A stretch of 31,855 nucleotides of DNA from the NCBI RefSeq assembly GCF_937934665.1, contig NZ_CALGYW010000024.1, positions 1 to 31,855 of the forward strand, read 5' to 3'. Positions 6,792 to 12,960 of this stretch are shown piece after piece. Position 1 is the first letter of the stretch. Every line of letters starts with the position of its first letter. Source of the DNA: an uncultured Anaerococcus sp. GTDB taxonomy: Bacteria > Bacillota > Clostridia > Tissierellales > Peptoniphilaceae. A program made the position numbers and the translations under genes. A model generated the notes under the pieces. It was not told where the DNA came from and made no database searches. It saw nothing but the letters and a program-made list of their open reading frames with translations.

Positions 6792-7222
6792 AAAAATCTG
6801 CCTTTACCCTTATAGAATTAATAATAGTTTTAGGAATAATATCAATTGGAAGCGCGATTGCTATTTTAAGATTTAATGTAGTTGATAAGATAGGAGCAAG
6901 AAATGAAATTCAAACCTTTGTAGATGATTATTCCTACCTAAGGGATCTATCTCTTTCAACGGGGTCTGAAAATCACATGACCTTTATTGATGACTATTAC
7001 ATAACAAGGGGAAATATAGAAAAAGTTCGAGAATTACATCATATTAAATCTTTAAATACAGAAGAAATTACGTTTAAACCTAATGGTTCAGTTAATACGA
7101 AAAACGAAAAGGAAGCATATAATTTAGTTTTTGTTTCAAAAAAAGATTCCGAAGTAAGATGGTATTTTACTATATATGCAGTAGGAGGTTATCTTGAAGA
7201 GAAAAACAAGGAAGGCCTTTAG
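6788..7222 (+). CDS. minor pseudopilin, ComGD/GspH-like
   Basis: A 144-residue prepilin-like protein. MKKSA is followed by FTLIELIIVLGIISIGSAIA, giving a probable cut after Ala5 and Glu at mature position 5. The globular part is beta-rich with ITFKPNGSVNT and VGGYLEE, which resembles the GspH-type fold (an 'F-x-P-x-G' strand turn). It overlaps the peptidase stop by ATGA, and a TTG-started gene overlaps its own end by 29 nt. Position right after the platform, major pilin and peptidase and ahead of three more pseudopilins argues for ComGD. The exact subfamily assignment is inferred from order and length. Confidence 0.78.
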   Translation: MKKSAFTLIELIIVLGIISIGSAIAILRFNVVDKIGARNEIQTFVDDYSYLRDLSLSTGSENHMTFIDDYYITRGNIEKVRELHHIKSLNTEEITFKPNGSVNTKNEKEAYNLVFVSKKDSEVRWYFTIYAVGGYLEEKNKEGL

Positions 7223-7544
7223 CCTAATAGAAGTTTTGATTGCAATCCTTTTACTAAGTCTTATTACTTTGTTTTTGATCCCAGCTGTTACTAGTAATCT
7301 CGAAAATTCAAGAAAAATAAAAGACATTCCATATACTTCATTTATCCTTGAAAAAGCTATCGAAACTAGCAGGAATAAACCAATTGGTCATAGAGAAAAT
7401 AAGGAAATAAATGGCAAAAACGTTGAAATAAGTGTTGAAAAATACGAAAACCAAGTTCTTACTGCTAATTATAAAAAAATTAGGGCGAGTTTTGAAGGAC
7501 AGAGTTTTGAATTAATAGAGGCCTGTAATGAAGAAGGGTTTTAG
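7194..7544 (+). CDS. minor pseudopilin, ComGE/GspI-like
   Basis: A 116-residue prepilin-like protein with leader KRKTRKA, then FSLIEVLIAILLLSLITLFLIP. The cut is probably after Ala8, with Glu at mature position 5. It starts at TTG 7194, strongly supported by AGGAGG at 7183-7188 with 5-nt spacing; this makes a 29-nt overlap with the previous gene. The short C-terminal domain (about 60 residues with EISVEKYENQVL) is the size expected of GspI-type tip pseudopilins. It overlaps the next gene by 17 nt. Confidence 0.75.
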   Translation: MKRKTRKAFSLIEVLIAILLLSLITLFLIPAVTSNLENSRKIKDIPYTSFILEKAIETSRNKPIGHRENKEINGKNVEISVEKYENQVLTANYKKIRASFEGQSFELIEACNEEGF

Positions 7545-7998
7545 TTTAATTGAGCTTGTTATAAGCCTTGCTATTATTTCTTTTTTGGCGTTGATACTAT
7601 CAAATTTGTTTTCTTTAAACATCAATATTTTAAATAAGTCTTATAGAGATGAAAAAGAATACAAAGAAGCCTACACAGCTATGGCTTATATAGATACTAC
7701 CATTCGAAGAAGTCATAAGATAGAAATAGACAATCACGAAAATTCAAATTTCACTGGTTATATTATGGTAGATGGTAAAGATATTTCAAGTTTCTATTTT
7801 TATTCAAAAGATGGATTTTTGTATATAAAAAGATCAAGTGTTCATAAAGATTCTAAAGGCACATCAAACAAAATATGTGAGTGCGGGGACTTAGATCTTT
7901 TCTATAACCTAAATGAAGAAATAATTGATATAAGGATAAAGAGTAAAAACGGTACTTATACCTTTGAAAGTGCTGTTTATGTGGGAGATAAGTTATGA
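7528..7998 (+). CDS. minor pseudopilin, ComGF/GspJ-like
   Basis: A 156-residue prepilin-like protein. MKKG is followed by FSLIELVISLAIISFLALIL, a canonical Gly/Phe cleavage site and Glu5, the only one of the set with Gly at -1. A helical stretch containing AYTAMAYIDTTIRRS and a beta-rich C-terminal part follow, as in GspJ/ComGF. It contains two close cysteines (KICECGD). ATG 7528 has GAGG at 7518-7521 and overlaps the preceding gene by 17 nt. Its stop overlaps the next ATG (ATGA). Confidence 0.75.
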   Translation: MKKGFSLIELVISLAIISFLALILSNLFSLNINILNKSYRDEKEYKEAYTAMAYIDTTIRRSHKIEIDNHENSNFTGYIMVDGKDISSFYFYSKDGFLYIKRSSVHKDSKGTSNKICECGDLDLFYNLNEEIIDIRIKSKNGTYTFESAVYVGDKL

Positions 7999-8396
7999 AA
8001 AAGGCTTTTGTTAGCATATATGTCCTTTTGATTCTCCTTGTTTTTGGCCTAACCATTACTTTCATTTACAAGGAAAATGATACAAATTATGATATTAGTG
8101 AAAGTCTGTATAATAAAAAAATTGCCCTTTATGAAGCTGAGTCGGTATTAAATATGATTATAGAAGAGAAAAATAATGGCAATGAAATACAAAGCGGAGA
8201 TATTTTAAGGCACTTCAATCATAAGTCAGAAATTGATATATCTAACGGTATCCCTAATAACGGTGTTGAAGAGGCAAAAGGAGCGAAGGCAATAAATGTA
8301 AGAGCTAAGTATAAGGGTACAGAAAGCCATGCAATTTTAACCTATAAAGTAGATGAAAATAATAAGATTAAAATTGTATATAAGAGAGTTTATTAG
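7995..8396 (+). CDS. ComGG/GspK-like terminal pseudopilin
   Basis: A 133-residue protein. MKKAFVSIYVLLILLVFGLTI is a pilin-type N-terminal helix, but with Tyr at the position where other pilins have Glu5, and there is no FTLxE signature. GspK, PilX-type and ComGG proteins at pilus tips also lack Glu5, so this fits the last member of the minor pilin set. The C-terminal part is hydrophilic and contains EAESVLNMIIEEK, like the helix following the stalk in PilX-type proteins. Good Shine-Dalgarno GGGAG. It is the last gene before the ackA promoter and no terminator is seen in the 62-nt gap. Confidence 0.62.
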   Translation: MKKAFVSIYVLLILLVFGLTITFIYKENDTNYDISESLYNKKIALYEAESVLNMIIEEKNNGNEIQSGDILRHFNHKSEIDISNGIPNNGVEEAKGAKAINVRAKYKGTESHAILTYKVDENNKIKIVYKRVY

Positions 8397-8398
8397 CA

Positions 8399-8425
8399 TT
8401 GCCAAAAAATCATTTACGGTATAAT
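8399..8425 (+). promoter_or_regulatory. probable ackA promoter
   Basis: -35 TTGCCA (8399-8404), a short 15-bp spacer, and -10 TATAAT (8420-8425). This leaves a leader of about 27 nt before ATG 8459. The in-frame TTG at 8399 coincides with the -35 and so is not a usable start from this promoter. Confidence 0.5.
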
Positions 8426-8458
8426 GATTATAGAAAATCAGAAATATATGGAGGAAAA

Positions 8459-9652
8459 ATGAAAGTATTAGTAATTAACTGTGGTTCATCATCACTTAAA
8501 TATCAATTATTTGATATGGATAATGAAGAAGTAATGGTAAAGGGTCTTGTGGAAAGAATCGGTATCGAAGGATCTAAGCTTATCCAAGAAAAGGGTGATG
8601 ACGAATATATTATAGAAGAGAACATGAAAGATCACACAGAAGCAGTATCCCATGTTTTTGATGCCCTAGTTGATAAGGACAATGGTGTAATAGCAGACCT
8701 TAACGAAATTGACGCTGTAGGTCACAGAGTTGTTCATGGTGGAGAAAAGATAACAAAATCAGCTCTTATCGATAAAGAAGTAAGAGATGCTATAGTAGAA
8801 TACCAAAAATTTGCTCCACTTCACAATCCAGCTAACCTAATGGGTCTTGAAGCTTGTGAAAAACTTCTACCAAATGTTAAAAACGTAGCAGTTTTTGATA
8901 CAGCCTTCCACCAAACTATGCCAGCAAAAACCTACCTATATGGTGTAGACTACAAATATTACGAAAAAGAGTCAATCAGAAAATACGGCTTCCACGGTAC
9001 AAGCCACAACTTTATTACTAATAAAACAGCAGAAGTTCTTGGCAAGGATGTAAAAGATTTAAACATGATTTCTGCCCACCTAGGAAACGGTTCATCTATT
9101 TGTGCAGTTAAAAATGGTGAATCTTACGATACATCTATGGGACTTACTCCACTAGAAGGTCTTGTAATGGGTACAAGATCTGGTGATATGGACCCTTCAG
9201 CGGTAACTTATATAATGAGAAAAGAAAACCTAAGCCCAGAAGAGATGGAAAATGTTCTTAATAAAGAATCTGGTGTTCTTGGTGTTTCTGGCGTATCTAG
9301 CGACTTTAGAGACCTAGAAAGTGCAGCCAAAGAAGGAAACGAAAGAGCAAAGATTGCCCTTGATATGTTTGTAAGTAGAGTTAAAAGATATATAGCAGGA
9401 TATATGGCTGAAATTGGAACATGTGATGCTATAGTATTTACTGGTGGTATCGGTGAAAACTCTATTCCTATGAGAGCTGACATCATGGAAGGTTTTGAGC
9501 AATTTGGTATCAAAATAGATCCAGAAAAGAATGATGTACGTGGTGGTTGCCATGTAATATCTACTGATGATTCTAAAGTCAAGGTAATGGTTATAGCTAC
9601 CAACGAAGAATTAATGATAGCTCGTGACACAAAATCTCTTGTAGAAGCTTGA
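8459..9652 (+). CDS. ackA: acetate kinase AckA
   Basis: A 397-residue ASKHA-fold enzyme that interconverts acetyl phosphate plus ADP with acetate plus ATP, giving substrate-level ATP in fermentation. Motifs are the N-terminal VINCGSSSLKYQ (5-16), GHRVVHGG, FDTAFHQTMP, GFHGTSH, HLGNGSS and FTGGIGENS. Length is typical. ATG 8459 has GGAGG at about 8450-8454; an upstream in-frame TTG at 8399 would add 20 unrelated residues and overlaps the promoter. No phosphotransacetylase gene is next to it. Its location before rpmF-plsX matches a layout known in many Clostridia, although the DUF177 (YceD) gene that often lies between ackA and rpmF is missing. Confidence 0.97.
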   Translation: MKVLVINCGSSSLKYQLFDMDNEEVMVKGLVERIGIEGSKLIQEKGDDEYIIEENMKDHTEAVSHVFDALVDKDNGVIADLNEIDAVGHRVVHGGEKITKSALIDKEVRDAIVEYQKFAPLHNPANLMGLEACEKLLPNVKNVAVFDTAFHQTMPAKTYLYGVDYKYYEKESIRKYGFHGTSHNFITNKTAEVLGKDVKDLNMISAHLGNGSSICAVKNGESYDTSMGLTPLEGLVMGTRSGDMDPSAVTYIMRKENLSPEEMENVLNKESGVLGVSGVSSDFRDLESAAKEGNERAKIALDMFVSRVKRYIAGYMAEIGTCDAIVFTGGIGENSIPMRADIMEGFEQFGIKIDPEKNDVRGGCHVISTDDSKVKVMVIATNEELMIARDTKSLVEA

Positions 9653-9677
9653 CAATAAAGAAAATAGCTTATATAAT
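9649..9677 (+). promoter_or_regulatory. consensus sigma-A promoter of rpmF
   Basis: A perfect -35 TTGACA (9649-9654), an ideal 17-bp spacer and a perfect -10 TATAAT (9672-9677). The -35 contains the ackA stop codon (TGA 9650-9652). Confidence 0.85.
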
Positions 9678-9716
9678 ATAAAAGATTGCTAAAACTGATA
9701 AGAGGAGGTGTCATAG

Positions 9717-9896
9717 ATGGCAGTACCAAAAAGAAGAACATCAAAAACAAGAAAAAATAAAAGAAGAGCCTCAGCTTATACTTTGAACAGATCAAACTAT
9801 GTTGAGTGTCCAAATTGCCACGAAATGAAATTACCACACAGAGTTTGCCCATCCTGTGGGGAATACAAAGGCGTAGCAGTAATTGATGAACAATAG
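9717..9896 (+). CDS. rpmF: 50S ribosomal protein L32
   Basis: A 59-residue protein beginning MAVPKRRTSKTRKNKRRA, the signature of bacterial L32. The zinc ribbon is complete: CPNC (31-34) and CPSC (44-47), the C+ form. The ATG has AGGAGGTG a few bases upstream. It has its own consensus promoter and is followed at once by a terminator, so it can be made as a short monocistronic mRNA. rpmF next to plsX is a widely conserved bacterial arrangement. Confidence 0.97.
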   Translation: MAVPKRRTSKTRKNKRRASAYTLNRSNYVECPNCHEMKLPHRVCPSCGEYKGVAVIDEQ

Positions 9897-9902
9897 TTAT
9901 TA

Positions 9903-9937
9903 AAAGAGTTTGTTGCCTAGCAACAGGCTCTTTTTTT
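9903..9937 (+). terminator. Rho-independent terminator after rpmF
   Basis: AAAGAGTTTGTTGC (9903-9916) pairs with GCAACAGGCTCTTT (9920-9933), including two T-G wobbles, around a 3-nt loop. Seven T residues occupy 9931-9937. It separates rpmF from plsX. Confidence 0.9.
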
Positions 9938-9959
9938 ATGGAAATTTAACTTCTTGTAG

Positions 9960-9965
9960 TATAAT
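9960..9965 (+). promoter_or_regulatory. -10 element of the plsX promoter
   Basis: TATAAT lies 24 bp before the plsX ATG and after the rpmF terminator, so a promoter is expected here. The 17-bp-upstream hexamer is poor and no TG extension is present. Confidence 0.45.
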
Positions 9966-9989
9966 ATATTAAATTAGAAGAGGAGTTTT

Positions 9990-10967
9990 ATGAAAATATT
10001 AATAGATACATTTGGTGCAGATGGGGGAAGTAAGGTCCTTGTTGATGGGGCAGTCCTTGCTTTGAAAAAGAAAGACTTTATACCTGTATTTGTAGGAAAT
10101 GAAGAAGAAATAGAAAAATTAATAGATGGGAGAGTTTCTACCTACGAAATAATCCATACTGACGAATATATATCAAATGATGAGGAACCAGTAAGGGCTA
10201 TTAGAAGAAAAAAAGATTCATCTTTGGTTTTAGCCTACAATAAACTAAAAGAAGAAGGCTACGACGGGCTTTTATCTGCAGGATCAACTGGAGCTATTCT
10301 TGCAGGTGGGATCTTCATATCAAAAAGGATAGATGGGATTGATAGACCATCTCTAGCAGCACCCCTCCCAAGTCTAGGAGAAGTAACCCTCCTTATGGAT
10401 TCAGGGGCTAATATGGATTGTAAGCCAGCCTACCTTGAAGAATTCGCTATCATGGGTAAGGTATTTTTGGAAAACGTCATCCATATCAAAAACCCAAAGA
10501 TTGGCCTTTTAAATGTGGGGCTTGAAAGTCACAAAGGAAACAAGCTTACTAAGGAAGCCTATAAAATTTTAAGTGAGTCAGACCTTAATTTTGTTGGTAA
10601 TATTGAGGCAAGAGACCTCTTTACTGGCAAGGTAAATGTCATTGTTGCAGATGGTTTTGCAGGTAATGTTGCAGTAAAGACAGCTGAGGGAGTTATAAGT
10701 GTATTTAAAGCCCAAATGAAAGATGTTTTATATAAATCTTTTAAAACTAAGCTTGCTGGTATTGCTATAAAAAATGATTTATCAAAAGAAATGGGCAAAT
10801 TTAGCTCACAAAACATTGGTGGGGTACCTCTATTAGGGGTAAAGTCATATGTATATAAGGCCCATGGCAATTCAAACGATATAGCAATTTCAAACGCCCT
10901 TTTAGGACTTATGGAATATATAAATATGAATGTAATAGAAAAAATACAAGGAGAATTAAATGATTAG
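9990..10967 (+). CDS. plsX: phosphate acyltransferase PlsX
   Basis: A 325-residue enzyme that converts acyl-ACP to acyl phosphate for PlsY in membrane phospholipid synthesis. Family features are MKILIDTFGADGG at the start, LLSAGSTGAILAGG in the middle, RPSLAAPLPS, LLMDSGANMDCKP, VGLESHKGN and VADGFAGNVAVK. The usual DAMGGD motif reads DTFGAD here. ATG 9990 has GAGGAG upstream. It overlaps acpP by 8 nt. The FapR regulator and fabD/fabG genes found beside plsX in Bacillus are absent. Confidence 0.95.
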   Translation: MKILIDTFGADGGSKVLVDGAVLALKKKDFIPVFVGNEEEIEKLIDGRVSTYEIIHTDEYISNDEEPVRAIRRKKDSSLVLAYNKLKEEGYDGLLSAGSTGAILAGGIFISKRIDGIDRPSLAAPLPSLGEVTLLMDSGANMDCKPAYLEEFAIMGKVFLENVIHIKNPKIGLLNVGLESHKGNKLTKEAYKILSESDLNFVGNIEARDLFTGKVNVIVADGFAGNVAVKTAEGVISVFKAQMKDVLYKSFKTKLAGIAIKNDLSKEMGKFSSQNIGGVPLLGVKSYVYKAHGNSNDIAISNALLGLMEYINMNVIEKIQGELND

Positions 10968-11184
10968 AGAACAATTATTAAAACTAGCAGAAGAAAATCT
11001 TGATATCGATACTTCTAACCTAGATTTTGAAGATAAAATTTCTGGCATGGACATAGATTCCATTGATCTAGTTGATTTTATCATGGTTATCGAAGAAGAA
11101 TTTGAGATAGAATTTACTGACGAAGAGCTAGACGAAATCGAAACTCTTTCAGATATAGTAAGTTTAATAGAAAGCAAAAATTAA
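10960..11184 (+). CDS. acpP: acyl carrier protein
   Basis: A 74-residue, very acidic four-helix protein that carries acyl groups on phosphopantetheine. The attachment site is Ser34 in MDIDSIDLVD (30-39), where the common DSL reads DSI. Gap-free context: its ATG overlaps the plsX stop by 8 nt, with AAGGAGAA upstream, and its TAA shares one base with the rnc ATG. Pairing with plsX suggests it serves fatty acid and phospholipid synthesis rather than a specialised pathway. Confidence 0.93.
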   Translation: MIREQLLKLAEENLDIDTSNLDFEDKISGMDIDSIDLVDFIMVIEEEFEIEFTDEELDEIETLSDIVSLIESKN

Positions 11185-11897
11185 TGTCTTTGACTAAAGA
11201 TAGACTAGAAAAAATCGAAGAATTTGAAAAAAGTATAGGCTACAGCTTCAATGACAAGGCATTGATAGATGTAGCCTTTACTCATTCTTCCTTTACAAAT
11301 GAAGCAAGAGTTAAGACAAAATCCAACGAAAGACTAGAATTTTTAGGAGATACCATCCTTGATATGGTTGTAAGTGAGTATCTTTTTAAAAATTATGACA
11401 AAAAATCTGAAGGCTGGCTAACTAGGACCAGGTCTAGGATAGTATGTACAGATTCCTTTGCCAAGGCAAGTGAGAAATTTGAGCTAACAAAATACCTAAG
11501 GTTTGGTATGGGTGAGAAAAAACAGGGAGGCAAGCTAAAAAAACACGTCAAAGCTGATACCTTTGAGGCTATGTGTGCCGCAATCTATCTAGATTCATCC
11601 TATGAGAGACTTTTTGAATTTCTAAGGGAAAACTACAGCGAAGAAGTTTTAAAGATTATAAATGATGATTCTTTGTTTTTAGACTATAAGACAAGGCTTC
11701 AGGAATACTATAATTCTCATAGCAAAAAGAGTCTTTCCTATGAACTTATTAAGGAAGTAGGCCCTGAGCATGATAAGACCTTTACCATGGAAGTAAGGTT
11801 GGGTAATAGATCTTTGGCCCAAGGTGAGGGGAAAAACAAAAAAACTGCAGAACAAATGGCTGCCAAGGCTGCCTATGAGAAAATTAAAAATGACTAG
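11184..11897 (+). CDS. rnc: ribonuclease III
   Basis: A 237-residue double-strand RNA endonuclease for rRNA and mRNA processing. The catalytic domain shows the signature NERLEFLGDTILD (48-60) with Glu52 and Asp56, and the second acidic pair Asp125 and Glu128 in ADTFEA. The double-strand RNA-binding domain covers about 168-235 and ends with KKTAEQMAAKAAYEKI. Its ATG overlaps the acpP TAA by one base. Its end overlaps the radical SAM gene by 8 nt. Confidence 0.97.
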   Translation: MSLTKDRLEKIEEFEKSIGYSFNDKALIDVAFTHSSFTNEARVKTKSNERLEFLGDTILDMVVSEYLFKNYDKKSEGWLTRTRSRIVCTDSFAKASEKFELTKYLRFGMGEKKQGGKLKKHVKADTFEAMCAAIYLDSSYERLFEFLRENYSEEVLKIINDDSLFLDYKTRLQEYYNSHSKKSLSYELIKEVGPEHDKTFTMEVRLGNRSLAQGEGKNKKTAEQMAAKAAYEKIKND

Positions 11898-12960
11898 GCA
11901 AATTATACCAATATTCATACCATTTTTAGGCTGCCCTCATGATTGTGCTTTTTGTAACCAGGTAAAGATTACAAATTACAAAGATAAGGCAGATGAAGAT
12001 GCAATAAAAAAACAAATAGAAGATTATTTATCATATTTTAAAGATAAAGAAAGTCCCAAAGAAATAGCCTTCTACGGCGGATCATTTACAGGCCTACCTT
12101 ATGAGACCATGGTTTCTTATTTAGAAATTGCAGGAGCTTATAAAAAGAAGGGCATTATTGATAGAATCAGACTCTCAACCAGACCTGATTATATAAATAA
12201 TTCCATTCTAGATACCCTAAAATCCTACGGAGTAGATACCATAGAACTTGGTATCCAGTCTTTTTCAGAAGATGTTTTATGTGCAAATGAAAGAGGGCAC
12301 ACTGCCCTTGATAGTAAGATGGCAAGTAGGCTTATAAAAGAATATGGTTTTACCCTTGGCCATCAAATTATGCCAGGTTTGTATAAGGATAGTGAGGAAA
12401 AAATCATTAAAACTGCCCTTAAGTCAGCTAAGCTTCTTCCGGATATAGCTAGGATTTATCCGACCCTTGTTATAAAGGATACCAAGCTTGAAAAACTATA
12501 TAAGGCAGGTCTTTACGAGCCCTTAAGCCTAAAAGAGGCTATCAAAATATCTGCTGAGGTCCTTATGATATATGAATATAAAAATATAAATGTCATAAGA
12601 ATTGGCCTTCAGCCAACAGAGAATATCAATGAAGGGGCTGATGTAGTAGCAGGACCCTTCCATGCCGCAATGAGACAATTAGTTGAATCCTATATTTATA
12701 GAATCTACCTTGAAGAGATAGTAAAAAAAGAAAAGATAGGTGGACAGATCCTAATCCATGCAAGAAATAAGGATATTTCCCTAATTGCTGGCAATAAAAA
12801 ATCTAACAAGAAATATTTTTATGATAAGTATAAGATAAAATTAGCCTTTACAAATGATGAAGATTTCTATCTTGAAAATGGGGATAAGAAAATAGACTTA
12901 TCTTTAAAAGAATTTGTAAATTCCTATGTAGAAAAAAAGTACGGTGGTGATTTAAATTAG
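11890..12960 (+). CDS. Elp3-like radical SAM protein
   Basis: A 356-residue radical SAM enzyme with the cluster motif C15PHDCAFC22 (CxxxCxxC) right at the N-terminus, as in the Elp3-type family (PIFIPFLGCPHDCAFCNQ). Further landmarks are FYGGSFTG, IELGIQSF, a NERGHT segment, and RIYPTLVIKDTKLEKLY. It lacks the GNAT acetyltransferase domain of true Elp3. A homologue often lies between rnc and smc in Clostridia; its substrate is not established to my knowledge, though tRNA modification is a reasonable guess. ATG 11890 overlaps the rnc stop by 8 nt; an in-frame upstream ATG at 11824 would lie deep in rnc and is not supported. Confidence 0.85.
   Translation: MTRQIIPIFIPFLGCPHDCAFCNQVKITNYKDKADEDAIKKQIEDYLSYFKDKESPKEIAFYGGSFTGLPYETMVSYLEIAGAYKKKGIIDRIRLSTRPDYINNSILDTLKSYGVDTIELGIQSFSEDVLCANERGHTALDSKMASRLIKEYGFTLGHQIMPGLYKDSEEKIIKTALKSAKLLPDIARIYPTLVIKDTKLEKLYKAGLYEPLSLKEAIKISAEVLMIYEYKNINVIRIGLQPTENINEGADVVAGPFHAAMRQLVESYIYRIYLEEIVKKEKIGGQILIHARNKDISLIAGNKKSNKKYFYDKYKIKLAFTNDEDFYLENGDKKIDLSLKEFVNSYVEKKYGGDLN
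12943..12950 (+). promoter_or_regulatory. Shine-Dalgarno that decides the smc start
   Basis: GGTGGTGA (12943-12950) differs by one base from the ideal GGAGGTGA and stands 5 nt before ATT 12956. It supports initiation there although no standard start codon is available. Confidence 0.6.

Noticed and set aside
8399..8458. TTG start adding 20 residues to AckA
   Set aside because: It coincides with the -35 hexamer, and the acetate kinase family starts at MKVLVIN, preceded by GGAGG.
9208..9852. Long minus-strand open frame opposite ackA and rpmF
   Set aside because: It runs antisense to two clearly recognised genes, has no ribosome site and gives a hydrophobic low-complexity translation; a shadow frame.
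11824..11889. Upstream ATG for the radical SAM gene inside rnc
   Set aside because: The extra 22 residues are a shifted frame of the dsRBD; ATG 11890 gives the conserved N-terminus.
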